Source: Pseudomonas sp. GM79
GTDB taxonomy: Bacteria > Pseudomonadota > Gammaproteobacteria > Pseudomonadales > Pseudomonadaceae
Length of the DNA stretch: 64,000 nucleotides
Direction: 5' to 3'
NCBI RefSeq assembly: GCF_000282495.1
Contig: NZ_AKJE01000108.1
Location: 62,001 to 126,000, forward strand
Each line of letters opens with the position of its first letter. The first letter of the stretch is position 1. Both the position numbers and the translations under genes were made by a program. Positions 7,700 to 17,088 of the stretch are shown one piece after another. The notes below the pieces were generated by a model. That model made no database searches, was not told the DNA's origin, and saw only the letters and a program-made list of their open reading frames with translations.

Positions 7700-9514
7700 A
7701 TGAATCAGGCCGAATCGCTTCCGCGTGATCACGCGGCCAGTGCTGCCAATGCTACGTCGATCAACCCGATAACGGCGGAATTCATTCGCCACAGTCTGCT
7801 GTCGATCCCCAAGCAGATTGAACTGAATATCACGCGCACGGCATACAGCCCACTTGTCTATGAATATAAGGATTACGCGGTCGGTATCGTGGATCCGGAA
7901 GGTCGACTGATCTCTGAATCAGGCGGTGGCATTCCGTTGTTCGTTGCCGATGCCCTCGGCGTGGGCGTGCGGGACGGCCTGCTTATTCATGGTCGAGAGG
8001 GTATCAAGCCGGGCGATGTCCTCATCTCGAACCATTCCGGGACGCTAGGTCAGCATCTCAACAATGTGATCATGTATACACCGATCTTCATGGACGATGG
8101 CCAGCTCGCCGGGTTTATGGCGATCATCATGCACTGGCTCGACATTGGTGGTTGGGCGGTAGGCTCCGCTGCTCCAATCGGTACCACCAGTATCTTCCAG
8201 GAAGGGATTCAGTTCCGCAGCATCAAGTTATGGTCCGAAGGCAAGCGCGTCGAGGACGTCTACCGCATTATCGAGTCAAACAGCCGCTTTCCACGAATGC
8301 TGCTGGGCGATATTGAATCGCAGCTCGCTGGCTGTCTTCTGGGTCGCGACATGATTCGCGAGCTAGTGGAAAAACATACACTGAATACATTCCGTAGCGC
8401 GATCGACCTCATCTGGAGTCGATCGGAGGCGGCAGCGCGCGAAGCGATTACCGCGATTCCTGACGGCGTTTACGAGGCGAGCTCCTTCCTCGACGATGAT
8501 GGTCACGACTTCGGTAAACCGGTCGAGATTAAGGTTATCGTGCGCGTCTCGGGCGATGAAATGACCGTCGATTTCTCTGGGGTGGCTGACCAGGTGACCG
8601 GCTCAATCAACTCCGGGCGCTTCGGTGGCGCGACCACGGCGGCGCGCATAGCCTTCAAGTTTCTCTGTGCGCCTCACGAGCCTTCGAACGACGGTAGCTA
8701 CCGCCCTCTGCACGTGGATATCCCGGACGGAAAGTTCCTGAGCGCGAACGGACAGGCTGCCATGAGCATGTACAGTCCTCCTCTTCCAACGGTGATCGAC
8801 ACCATTCTGCGGGCGATGGTGCCGGCGATGCCGCACCATGTAGCGGGAGGGCATCACGCTAATTTCGGGGCGCATGTTTTCGAAGGACGTCATCCGGAGA
8901 CCGGCGAGCTCTATCTGGCGATTACCGGCAATCACGGAGGGTGGGGCGCATCGGCTGGACATGATGGTCCCGGCCCGTACAAGACGATGTCCCATGGCGA
9001 TACGCTGGATGTGCCGATCGAAGCGCTTGAGCAGCTCTATCCCTTGCGATTCGAGCATTATGAGGTTCGCCCTGATTCGGGAGGGGCCGGTGAGTATCGT
9101 GGTGGTGTCGGGCTGGAGAAGCTGATCAGGACGCTGGCGCCCACTTCAGTTCAACTCAATTTCGAGCGCAGCGGATGTGCACCCTGGGGGATCCTGGGTG
9201 GCAAAGACGCGGCCGTGCCGGAGACCTATGTTGAGTGGCAGGGCGCAGAAAGGCAGTCAGTCATGAAGGCGAACCTGGACTTGCGTGCTGGGGATGCACT
9301 TCGGGTGTTGAGTTCGGGTGGGGGCGGATATGGCGATCCGCTGAAACGCGATCTTGAGCGAGTGGCCCGCGACGTACGGCAAGGCTATGTCTCAGTCGAT
9401 AGCGCACGCGAAGATTATGGCGTGGTCATTGATGCTGCAGGATCTGTCGATTTGACGGCCTCGCAGATGTTGCGGTTATCTCGATTAGGTCATCAACCAT
9501 GGGTTGTTTGTTGA
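7700..9514 (+). CDS. hyuB: Hydantoinase/oxoprolinase subunit B family protein (HyuB)
   Basis: The start is MNQAESL at 7700, since GAAGGAG overlaps the hyuA stop at the right distance; the upstream TTG at 7685 is itself part of that ribosome site. The protein is 604 residues and shows the HyuB hallmarks: INPITAEFIRH near the start, ISNHSGTLGQHLNN, HWLDIGGWAVGS, the GGNHG-like TGNHGGWGAS block, and GGAGEYRGGVG followed by SSGGGGYGDP at the C-terminus. It supplies the second, metal-binding half of the ATP-dependent cyclic amide hydrolase. A rho-independent terminator follows at 9671. Confidence 0.9.
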   Translation: MNQAESLPRDHAASAANATSINPITAEFIRHSLLSIPKQIELNITRTAYSPLVYEYKDYAVGIVDPEGRLISESGGGIPLFVADALGVGVRDGLLIHGREGIKPGDVLISNHSGTLGQHLNNVIMYTPIFMDDGQLAGFMAIIMHWLDIGGWAVGSAAPIGTTSIFQEGIQFRSIKLWSEGKRVEDVYRIIESNSRFPRMLLGDIESQLAGCLLGRDMIRELVEKHTLNTFRSAIDLIWSRSEAAAREAITAIPDGVYEASSFLDDDGHDFGKPVEIKVIVRVSGDEMTVDFSGVADQVTGSINSGRFGGATTAARIAFKFLCAPHEPSNDGSYRPLHVDIPDGKFLSANGQAAMSMYSPPLPTVIDTILRAMVPAMPHHVAGGHHANFGAHVFEGRHPETGELYLAITGNHGGWGASAGHDGPGPYKTMSHGDTLDVPIEALEQLYPLRFEHYEVRPDSGGAGEYRGGVGLEKLIRTLAPTSVQLNFERSGCAPWGILGGKDAAVPETYVEWQGAERQSVMKANLDLRAGDALRVLSSGGGGYGDPLKRDLERVARDVRQGYVSVDSAREDYGVVIDAAGSVDLTASQMLRLSRLGHQPWVVC

Positions 9515-9670
9515 GAGACTAATCTTCTAAGGCACTCTGTTGAAAGTGCATCGAAGATGCGTGGCGAGGATAAACTCGCCGCGCTCGCTCTCGACTGAAA
9601 ATGATTTCACCTTGTTCGGTTGTAACTGTGTGCTTGCGGTGCCTTGAGGCGCCAAAGCCGATCATATATT

Positions 9671-9706
9671 GCGCGGCCCCAAGATATGGGCGCCGCGCTT
9701 TTTTTT
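9671..9706 (+). terminator. Rho-independent terminator after hyuAB
   Basis: GCGCGGC-CCC (9671-9680), a seven-base loop, GGG-c-GCCGCGC (to 9698) and a run of T residues form a strong hairpin with U tract. It lies about 155 bp after the hyuB stop. The remaining bases of the 300-bp interval 9515-9814 show no other feature. Confidence 0.85.
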
Positions 9707-9814
9707 GCTCAGTCTGTTGGGTTGTGGAGGTTTTTATACAACCCCGGGGCTGGGGGCTGTACGCAAAAGGCGTCAACCTATTCCGCTTGATGGGAAGTGT
9801 TGTTCAGCCTTGAC

Positions 9815-10303
9815 TTACGCTGTGGTGCACTCAGCCATGTACTCTTCCAATGCCGTCCGAACTTCGGCCGGAAGTGGTAGGGCGCGGCGCTCATCAACAG
9901 CAATGCAGATTGGAACGAAGAGGCACCGAAACGCCACTTCTCCATCGAGGCGCAATCCGGTGATCGTCAGTTCGAAAGTGCGGGAACGGATGGCCGAAAC
10001 CTCCACACGCATATCGAAGAGTTCGTGCGGAGTCAGACTCTTCTCGAATTCGAAGGACAGTGCGCGTAGCGGATACCCGAAGCTCTTGTCTGCCCGCCTT
10101 GCAATGAAAGCTTTGCCGAACACATCATCAAAAAAAAAGGCGGCGGCAGCAACCGCATACTCCGCAAATCGCGGTGTATAAACCACTTGAGCTGGATCGC
10201 AATCACCCCATCGTACTTGCCGTCGTACGATAATGGGGCGCCTGTGGATCAGGGCTTCGGAGGCTTCGATAATCTGCTCTGGCGTGAATGTATTTCGGTC
10301 CAT
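9815..10303 (-). CDS. Acyl-CoA thioesterase, 4-hydroxybenzoyl-CoA thioesterase-like (hot-dog fold)
   Basis: The start MDRNTFT (10303) has AAAAGGAACA upstream; an ATG farther upstream lacks a site. The 161-residue protein carries VRWGDCDPAQVVYTPRF near residue 25-45, the catalytic-Asp motif of the 4-hydroxybenzoyl-CoA thioesterase/YbgC family, and the hot-dog core FEFEKSLTPHELFDM. It should release a free acid from an acyl- or aroyl-CoA thioester in the cytoplasm. It is the last gene of the minus-strand set beginning at 13387. A CoA ligase is encoded in the same region, so it may unload a hydroxylated aroyl-CoA. Confidence 0.8.
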   Translation of the reverse strand: MDRNTFTPEQIIEASEALIHRRPIIVRRQVRWGDCDPAQVVYTPRFAEYAVAAAAFFFDDVFGKAFIARRADKSFGYPLRALSFEFEKSLTPHELFDMRVEVSAIRSRTFELTITGLRLDGEVAFRCLFVPICIAVDERRALPLPAEVRTALEEYMAECTTA

Positions 10304-10410
10304 TGGTTGTTCCTTTTCAAGGCTGAAAAACCACTGTCGCGTCATGCAGCAGGCCACTGGCGTATCTCAATGGCCCATGAACGCCTCGATTAAACGTCGC
10401 CAACATTTGA

Positions 10411-11343
10411 TTAAGCGGTAAACCCGTGCTGCAGCTCGCCAATGTGCTCTATCCATAGGCGCAACTGCTGGCCTGGCTTCAGAAAGATATTGCAGCCCAT
10501 TCCGACGCCGTCGGGTGTTCCGGTCATGATTACATCACCTGGATTTAGCGTCACACGCGCAGAGAGCTCGGCGATCTGTTCGGCGATGTTGAAGATCATG
10601 TGCCGTGTCGAGGAGTCCTGTCGGATGACTTCGTCCACCCACAGTTTCATCGACAGATTCATCGGGTCGGGGATATCCGACGCGGGGGTGATCCAGGGGC
10701 CCATTGGACAGGCGCCATCGAAGTTCTTCGACCCGATCCAGTCATGGTAAAACGGCGAATCAGGTGGTGTTCCCTTGCGGAAAACAAAATCTCGCGCCGA
10801 CAGGTCGTTGACGATTGTGTAACCGGCAACATATTCCATGGCGCTCTCAATCGGTACATTCTTGGCTTTTTTGCCGATAACGACCGCGAGCTCGATTTCC
10901 CAGTCGACTTTGGCCGAGTGAGCGGGTAGGGGAAGAACAGTGCCCGGCCCGACGACGCCACTGCGCGAGGCTTTGATAAAATGCCAGGGTCGCTCTCCAG
11001 CCTGCTTGGCATTCGGTCCGGCTTCCACCACACCTTGCCTGACCATCTCATCTATATGATCCTGATAATTTGCTCCGGCCGCAAAAATCTGGCCGGGATA
11101 CAGAATCGGGGCATGCAGGGTGACGGAGGCCAGGGGTACACCTTCGGCGGCGGCGGCGGGGGCTGTGGCTGAGACTGCGGTAAGGATGGCCTCGGCATGT
11201 TCCCAGTCTTCAAGGATTCCGAGAACCGTCGCATAGTGCGCTTTGCCTGTGAGGTGCTCGACGTCGTGAACGATATCCCCGATCAACAGGCCGGCTCTTA
11301 TCTTGTTTTCTTCGGATGCAAACGACAGAAGTTTGTACGACAT
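10411..11343 (-). CDS. Fumarylacetoacetate hydrolase family protein
   Basis: The 310-residue protein has the FAH-domain features: PGQIFAAGANYQDHIDE, the metal-binding acidic residues of DWEIELAVVIGKKAK, VNDLSARDF, and the C-terminal block GDVIMTGTPDGVGMG. Members hydrolyse or decarboxylate/hydrate ring-opened diketo acids, such as fumarylpyruvate or oxepin-type products. GGAGGAATC precedes the ATG. It sits between the thiolase and thioesterase genes in one apparent minus-strand operon, consistent with late aromatic catabolism. Confidence 0.88.
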   Translation of the reverse strand: MSYKLLSFASEENKIRAGLLIGDIVHDVEHLTGKAHYATVLGILEDWEHAEAILTAVSATAPAAAAEGVPLASVTLHAPILYPGQIFAAGANYQDHIDEMVRQGVVEAGPNAKQAGERPWHFIKASRSGVVGPGTVLPLPAHSAKVDWEIELAVVIGKKAKNVPIESAMEYVAGYTIVNDLSARDFVFRKGTPPDSPFYHDWIGSKNFDGACPMGPWITPASDIPDPMNLSMKLWVDEVIRQDSSTRHMIFNIAEQIAELSARVTLNPGDVIMTGTPDGVGMGCNIFLKPGQQLRLWIEHIGELQHGFTA

Positions 11344-11440
11344 GATTCCTCCAGAGCGGTGCCATAAACGGGCTATTCGACAACGTGGTGGTGTCGAATA
11401 AGTAAACCGGCGTCATACCACGACGCAGATATTGCATCGC

Positions 11441-12619
11441 TCACATTCGCTCGATTGTCATCGCAATCCCTTGGCCACCACCAATACACAAGGTGATCAA
11501 ACCATAGCGGCCGCCCGTTCGTGCCAATTCATATAATGCCTTGACCGTCAGAATTACCCCAGTGGCGCCGACTGGGTGCCCGAGTGATATGCCGGACCCG
11601 TTTGGATTGACCTTCTCCGGATCGAACCCAAGTGTCTGCGCGACGGCGCAAGCCTGCGCCGCAAATGCTTCGTTGGACTCGATAACGTCGATCTGATCGA
11701 GGGTGAGTCCAGAGCGGGCTAGTGCAATAGGAACCGCCTTGACCGGTCCGATGCCCATGAGGTGCGGCTCGACACCTGCGTGACCCCAACCAAGAATTTT
11801 TGCCAGCGGCTTGAGGTTGTGTTCATCGACGGCCCGTTGAGAGGCAAGGACAACGGCTGCTGCGCCATCGTTGATGCCGGAGGCGTTTCCAGCCGTCACC
11901 GTACCGTCGCTTTTGAATATGGGGCGAAGGGCTGTAAGACTCTCGACAGTTGTGTCTTGGCGAACATGCTCATCGGTATCAAACAGGCGCGTGCCGTTCC
12001 GATCCTTGACCTCGACAGGGAGGATTTGGCTGGTGAAATATCCTCCTGCCTGGGCTGCTGCTGCTCGTTTGTGGCTTTGGGCGGCAGCAAAGTCCTGTGC
12101 CTGGCGAGTGATGCCATAGTCCCGTGCAATGTTTTCGGCGGTGATTCCCATATGAAAGCCTTCAAAGGGGTCACTGAGGACCGCGATGAGCGCATCAGTC
12201 ATGGTCATGTCGCCCATCTTCTGGCCGAAACGTGCGGCCGTCACATGATGGGGTGAGCGGCTCATCGATTCGGCACCTCCAGCCACTACGATGTCGCATT
12301 CGCCCAGGGCGATCATTTGTGCGCCTGAAATAATGGCCTGCACCCCTGATCCGCATAACCTGTTGAGCGTCAGTGCCGATGCTTCTACGGGAATGCCTGC
12401 GTGAACGGCGGCGACGCGGGCAAGAAACGCGTCCTGGGGAATGGTCTGAACAACCTGGCCGAGCACTACATGTTGTACGTCGCTCGGGTTCAGCATCGCA
12501 CGCCGGATGGCTTCGGCGATCACCAGTGCGCCGGTGCGCGCCGGCGGAATATCTTTCAAGCTTCCTCCAAAACTGCCTATAGCCGTACGCGCTCCTGAAA
12601 CGATAAAGACGGATTCCAT
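11441..12619 (-). CDS. Thiolase (acetyl-CoA acetyltransferase family)
   Basis: The 392-residue protein has full thiolase length and all catalytic residues: acyl-accepting Cys89 in NRLCGSGVQA, His348 in GHPVGATG and Cys378 in LCIGGGQG, plus NEAFA near residue 316. It would cleave a 3-ketoacyl-CoA with CoA to release acetyl- or succinyl-CoA, or run in reverse. It is flanked by the DLH-like hydrolase upstream (40 bp gap) and the FAH-family gene downstream, so it probably finishes a CoA-linked pathway. No partner CoA transferase is seen nearby. Confidence 0.9.
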   Translation of the reverse strand: MESVFIVSGARTAIGSFGGSLKDIPPARTGALVIAEAIRRAMLNPSDVQHVVLGQVVQTIPQDAFLARVAAVHAGIPVEASALTLNRLCGSGVQAIISGAQMIALGECDIVVAGGAESMSRSPHHVTAARFGQKMGDMTMTDALIAVLSDPFEGFHMGITAENIARDYGITRQAQDFAAAQSHKRAAAAQAGGYFTSQILPVEVKDRNGTRLFDTDEHVRQDTTVESLTALRPIFKSDGTVTAGNASGINDGAAAVVLASQRAVDEHNLKPLAKILGWGHAGVEPHLMGIGPVKAVPIALARSGLTLDQIDVIESNEAFAAQACAVAQTLGFDPEKVNPNGSGISLGHPVGATGVILTVKALYELARTGGRYGLITLCIGGGQGIAMTIERM

Positions 12620-12658
12620 AATTTGTTGTTCCTCTTATTGTTATTTAACCGAGCGGGT

Positions 12659-13387
12659 TCAGGCGTTGGCCGAAAATAGCTCTTCGAAAAAAAACTTCAT
12701 GGCAGTCCACGACCGAAGGTCAGCAGCCGGTTGGTACGCCATACCTTGTTCAGGCAAATTCACGCTAGGATTTGTGAATGCATGCGCGGTTGCGCCGTAT
12801 GCATGTATCTGCCAGTCGGCGCGGGCTGTACTTAGCTCGGTTGCGAGTGCGGCAACATCGTCAGGTGAGGCCAGGGGATCGTCCCAACCATGCAACACCA
12901 GGATCTTGGCCGAGACAGGCTTAGCTGTGTCGTACGGAGGTGGGTCGAACACCCCGTGGAAGCTGACCACGCCGGAAATATCGCTCCCTGTGCGGGCCAA
13001 ATCGAGCACGCATTTACCTCCGAGGCAAAAACCAATTGCGCCAGTTTTATCTGGGTCGACCCTCTCCAGTCCTCGTAATGTGGACAGCGCGGCGGTCATG
13101 CGTCGTTGCAGCATTGGGCGATCATCGTTGAGTTCGCCCATAAGCTCCGTTGCCTGCTCGAGCGTTTCACCGCGACGCCCGCGGCCGTAGATATCAATCG
13201 CAAACCCAACGTAGCCCAAGCCGGCAAGCGCGATAGCCTTGTCTGTTTCGAATTGCGATTGCCCTAGAAAGCCGGGTGCTACGAGTACCCCTGGTCGTTT
13301 GCCCTGGAGCGAATCATCCCAGGCCACGACGCCCTCGAACGGGCCGCCCGGTCCCTCATAAATCAAAAATTCTGATCTGATCGTCAT
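12659..13387 (-). CDS. Dienelactone hydrolase family protein
   Basis: MTIRSEFLIY at 13387 follows GGAGCAGCT and gives 242 residues. It is an alpha/beta hydrolase of the dienelactone hydrolase group, with the nucleophilic Cys in IGFCLGGK, an Asp in VLHGWDDPLAS and the His in YGATAHAFTNP. Such enzymes open lactones or hydrolyse esters. It is the first gene of the minus-strand operon whose promoter is at 13503-13532, about 110 bp upstream. Confidence 0.87.
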   Translation of the reverse strand: MTIRSEFLIYEGPGGPFEGVVAWDDSLQGKRPGVLVAPGFLGQSQFETDKAIALAGLGYVGFAIDIYGRGRRGETLEQATELMGELNDDRPMLQRRMTAALSTLRGLERVDPDKTGAIGFCLGGKCVLDLARTGSDISGVVSFHGVFDPPPYDTAKPVSAKILVLHGWDDPLASPDDVAALATELSTARADWQIHAYGATAHAFTNPSVNLPEQGMAYQPAADLRSWTAMKFFFEELFSANA

Positions 13388-13502
13388 AGCTGCTCCGGTC
13401 AAGATAAATGCCTGAAATGCAAGGCGACCATTAAGGTTGCTGCCTGGCCTGATCATTCCCGCCGCATCTAAAGGACGTGAAGATCACTGATCTACTTTTA
13501 AA

Positions 13503-13532
13503 TTTATATGACAGTTAATATTGCTCTGTCAA
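13503..13532 (-). promoter_or_regulatory. Promoter with internal operator for the DLH-thiolase-FAH-thioesterase operon
   Basis: Read on the minus strand, TTGACA (13532-13527) and TATAAA (13508-13503) are separated by 18 bp. The spacer holds an inverted repeat GACAG-N11-CTGTC (13510-13530), a likely repressor operator. The MarR gene is divergently placed at 13714, so MarR is the natural candidate. The rest of the 13388-13713 gap is AT-rich, with no gene. A very similar arrangement precedes the chemoreceptor gene (37013-37042). Confidence 0.6.
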
Positions 13533-13713
13533 TGACCCCTCCCAGTATGAGGGTTGCGGCGGCCGGACTCTCGATGAAAGGCCGGGCTTTCTCAGTTGGC
13601 ATGTGCTGCAGGTATGCAATCTATTTGGAGGAGGTCGGTCTTTACTGGTATGGTTGCAGGGAATATAAATTAATATAGTTGATAATAAATGCTTCGGCAG
13701 CTAAGTTGTCGGT

Positions 13714-14226
13714 ATGAGCGAATTCCTTTTTTCCCTTTCTCACGATCAGTCCATTCCGTACTGGGGCGATGCCAGTGGGACGCGGTGTGACAATGCCTAC
13801 TTCCTGGTCAGGTTGGTCTTGAGTTCGCTAAACCGGCTGGTGGACCAGGAAATGGCGCCGCTGGGCCTGACTGCCGGCCAGTGGCGCCCGATCATCATGG
13901 TTTGGAGTGGGCGTGCCGGCACGGCTGGTGAGTTGGCCATGCTGAACAATGTGAATACCGGTGCCATGACGCGCACGCTCGACCGGCTTGAAGCCAAAGG
14001 GCTGCTACGCCGTCTACGCAGCAATGAAGATCGTCGGGTAATCAAGATCGAGCTGACCGAGGCTGGGTCGGACACCGCGAAGAGAATTCCAGCAAGCATG
14101 GGGCGCGTGCTGGATCAGCACTTGCGCGGTTTCACGGCAGACGAAGAAAGCCTTTTCAAGGACTTTATGTGGCGCATGCTGGCTAATGGATCGACTTCCA
14201 GTGGTGGGGTAGACGCTGTTGATTGA
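13714..14226 (+). CDS. MarR-family transcriptional regulator
   Basis: The 170-residue protein has the MarR layout: dimer helix FLVRLVLSSLNRLVDQEM, then GLTAGQWRPIIMV, the winged helix with recognition helix NVNTGAMTRTLDRLEAKGLL and the wing LRSNEDRRVIKIELTEAG. MarR proteins usually repress a neighbouring, often divergent, catabolic or efflux operon and are released by aromatic ligands. It is divergent from the DLH-thiolase operon, whose promoter has an operator-like inverted repeat. The ribosome site is weak, suggesting low expression. Confidence 0.88.
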   Translation: MSEFLFSLSHDQSIPYWGDASGTRCDNAYFLVRLVLSSLNRLVDQEMAPLGLTAGQWRPIIMVWSGRAGTAGELAMLNNVNTGAMTRTLDRLEAKGLLRRLRSNEDRRVIKIELTEAGSDTAKRIPASMGRVLDQHLRGFTADEESLFKDFMWRMLANGSTSSGGVDAVD

Positions 14227-14501
14227 TGTGCTCTATGCCAACAATGCGTCAATGGTGATGCGTCGGATGGTCCAATTTTCGGTCGGTATGTCCCAGTGCA
14301 AGGTTTCGATGTTTCAGCTGCTCAATGAGCGACGTTTTTCAGCTTGTCATTTCATTGTGTGGAGCGCGAAGCGTGCTGTTTGGTTGCGTTAATTGATGGC
14401 TCAGGATAATTAATCGTGGTGTAATATTTAGCCCCCGCGGTTGGAAGATTGTGCCGCTGGGAGGGAGCAACGATTAGCCATTCAGTGGGAGTATGTTAAT
14501 T

Positions 14502-15389
14502 ATGGCGCGGAAAGCATCAGAAGAGACGAAAAGTCAGGCTGCGACTGAAACCAAAAAGTTGCGGGCGGCTTCTACAAAGGCGATCGTGGCAAAAACGGGT
14601 CGCGGGCGTGGTCGCCCCACAGGTGCCGACACCAGTTTCCTTGATAAAAAAACGATCGTCACTGTCGCTCTCCAGTTGACGAAAACTGCTCCCTTGCAAG
14701 ATGTTTCTATCGTCAAAGTAGCGAAGGAGCTTGGTGTCACGCCAGCCCTCATTCACTATTATTTGGGGGGGCGCGATCCGCTCACTTCTGGCGTGATGAA
14801 CATGTTCTATAAAGAGTTGGTGGCGTCTTGGCCACCAGAGCAGGGCGGTTGGAGGCACAACATCGAAGTCACTGCCGAAGCCATGTATCGGACGTATATC
14901 AGATATCCGGGCGTGGCCGCCTACGTGATTTCGCACAATCGGTATCGGTTGTTCCAGGAAGTTGCTGAGGGTGAAACTGATTACGGTGTGATTGTATTCG
15001 AGAAAATGCTTTCGACTGTGCGGGGTATGGGGTTCGATGCAGCGCGAACCTCAATGTATGCGCATCTTATCGTGGACTTCATCATCGGTAACGCGCATGC
15101 AACTGTACGGCACCGGTGGCCGGGGGAGCATAAGGAGTTTCTCGACAATAAACTTGCAGCCCTTGATCCGAAAGAGTTTCCAACCGTTGACTTCGTTCGG
15201 GAAAGTTATACAACGCTCAATGCGTTAACTACATTCTCTGCTGGTTTGAATTTGTTGTTCGATGCGCTCGAGCTTGCGCTTAATCGTATGAATCTCGGCG
15301 ATGCCTTGCTCCCGGTGGACGGTCACGTTACAAACGAGGCACCAGCCGCAATTAAGCGGCCAGCCCTAAGTCGCAAATCCTCGGTATGA
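14502..15389 (+). CDS. TetR/AcrR-family regulator with basic N-terminal extension
   Basis: The ATG at 14502 (MARKASEE) is preferred to that at 14493, because GGGAG lies too close to the latter. The protein is 295 residues, long for TetR. Residues 1-45 are a Lys/Arg/Ala-rich tail ending in GRGRGRPTGAD; the HTH follows (LQDVSIVKVAKELGVTPALI, HYYLGGRD near residue 95). The C-terminal ligand domain is unassigned. It lies between the MarR gene and the MFS gene on the same strand and may control either flank. The interval 14227-14501 holds no other gene. Confidence 0.82.
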   Translation: MARKASEETKSQAATETKKLRAASTKAIVAKTGRGRGRPTGADTSFLDKKTIVTVALQLTKTAPLQDVSIVKVAKELGVTPALIHYYLGGRDPLTSGVMNMFYKELVASWPPEQGGWRHNIEVTAEAMYRTYIRYPGVAAYVISHNRYRLFQEVAEGETDYGVIVFEKMLSTVRGMGFDAARTSMYAHLIVDFIIGNAHATVRHRWPGEHKEFLDNKLAALDPKEFPTVDFVRESYTTLNALTTFSAGLNLLFDALELALNRMNLGDALLPVDGHVTNEAPAAIKRPALSRKSSV

Positions 15390-15659
15390 ACCTGGAGTGC
15401 GGATGTTGAATGTCGCAGGCTAGACCTTCGAGCAAAAGGACGGGAAGCCTGCAAGTTACGTTGGATGAGTTTTACCGTCTTCTCTGATGGGGGCAGCATG
15501 TCCCCGTCTATGCATTCGCCGACCTTCCTACTGTGCTCGATCACTCTTCGGCAAGACCGTTGACGCGCTCCGAATCTTGCGCCTGACGCGCCTTCGGCTA
15601 ACTGCTCGGGGTTCCGAAAGCGTAAGCAAACACGAATGTCGCAGAGGTCTGAAGTGATC

Positions 15660-17057
15660 ATGAGCACGAATCGTCCGCAAGATCTGACCAGCGAAGCTAT
15701 CGATATTGATGCATTTCAAGGACTGCCCGCGCCGCGTCGGCAATGGGCAGCTGCCACCTTGCTCACGGCGATCAGTTTGGCGGTGATGGATGCGATGATC
15801 GCCAACGTTGCGCTTCCTACCATTGCCACAGAATTGAACGCCTCCAGTGCGTCCGCTGTGTGGGTGATCAACGCCTACAACCTCACGTTAGTGGTTCTGT
15901 TGTTGCCGTTCTCGGCGATGGCTGAGCGAATTGGCTTTCGTCGCATGTTTGGTTTCGGCCTGATTTTGTTCACCCTGGCGTCACTGGGGTGCGCGCTGGC
16001 GTACTCGCTGAACACACTCATCGGCGCACGGATCTTTCAAGGGGTAGGTGCGTCATGCCTGATGAGTCTGGTTGGCGGTCTGACGCGTAATATCTATCCG
16101 CTGGACAAGCTTGGGCGAGGCTTGAGCTGGAATGCGCTCACGGTGGGGGTGATGTCGGTGCTGGGGCCCACCGTGGGCTCCGCTATTCTCGCGGTAGGCA
16201 CTTGGCCCTGGATCTTTGCAGTGAATGTTCCAATCGGTATCGTGGCCATGTTCGGTCTGCGGTATCTGCCTGATGTGCCTTGCGGTGTGGCATCGTTTGA
16301 TGGGATTAGCGCCTTGCTCAGCATGGTAACGCTGGGTGCGTTTGTCAGTGGCGTGGGGTATCTGGGTGAGAGTCTCCCGTATGCATTTAGTCTGCTGTCG
16401 ATTTCAGCTTGCGCCGGGCTGCTGCTGTATCGACGTGTGCGTCACCACCCGGCGCCGCTGGTTCCCATTGATCTGCTGCGCATTCGGCCGGTGGCCTATG
16501 CGGTAGGCGCAGCCACCTTTACGCTCACCGCACAAATGTCGGCTTTTGTTGCTCTGCCGTTCTACTTCCAGGAAGTGCTGCATCGTTCGTATCTGGAAGT
16601 GGGCATGCTAATGGGGGCGTGGCCGTTGGGTTCCGTGTTGGTGGCACCGATCGCAGGCCGGTTCTCCGATAGATATTCGCCAGCTCTGTTAGGTGGGGGC
16701 GGGGCATTAGGCATGGTGGCCGGCTTGTCATGGGTGGCGGCTTTGCCGCAAGGCTCGTCCAATCTTCTCATCATGATCGGGATGTTGGTTGCGGGGCTGA
16801 GCTTCGGCTTCTTCCAGGCCGCCAATGGTCGTGCAATTCTTTCAAACTCGCCACGTATTCGCAGTGGTGCTGCCGGTGGCTTGCAGGCCGTCACTCGAGT
16901 GTTTGGCCAGAGCCTGGGCGGTGCGCTGGTGGCGATCGCTTTTAGCGTGGCGGGCGCTGACGGCCCAATGACTGGTGTGGCAATGGCCGTCATCTGCGCC
17001 GCGCTTGCCATCGTCGTCAACCTGGTGCGATTCATTAAGGCCCGGTCCGTCGGCTAG
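15660..17057 (+). CDS. MFS transporter, DHA2 (EmrB/QacA) type
   Basis: MSTNRPQDLT at 15660 is the favoured start; an ATG at 15636 has no ribosome site. About 465 residues form roughly 14 hydrophobic segments. The conserved early motif MDAMIANVALPTIATEL and the intracellular loop motif ERIGFRRMFG are typical of drug/H+ antiporters of the 14-helix DHA2 group. It may export a toxic substrate or intermediate of the adjacent catabolic genes. It converges with leuD, with only 31 bp between the stops. Confidence 0.88.
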   Translation: MSTNRPQDLTSEAIDIDAFQGLPAPRRQWAAATLLTAISLAVMDAMIANVALPTIATELNASSASAVWVINAYNLTLVVLLLPFSAMAERIGFRRMFGFGLILFTLASLGCALAYSLNTLIGARIFQGVGASCLMSLVGGLTRNIYPLDKLGRGLSWNALTVGVMSVLGPTVGSAILAVGTWPWIFAVNVPIGIVAMFGLRYLPDVPCGVASFDGISALLSMVTLGAFVSGVGYLGESLPYAFSLLSISACAGLLLYRRVRHHPAPLVPIDLLRIRPVAYAVGAATFTLTAQMSAFVALPFYFQEVLHRSYLEVGMLMGAWPLGSVLVAPIAGRFSDRYSPALLGGGGALGMVAGLSWVAALPQGSSNLLIMIGMLVAGLSFGFFQAANGRAILSNSPRIRSGAAGGLQAVTRVFGQSLGGALVAIAFSVAGADGPMTGVAMAVICAALAIVVNLVRFIKARSVG

Positions 17058-17088
17058 CATGAATTTAGTACCGCCCAGGCTGACTCAA

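Noticed and set aside
9669..10181. 170-codon plus-strand frame over the thioesterase
   Set aside because: Begins inside the hyuB terminator and is antisense to a gene with a clear hot-dog motif.
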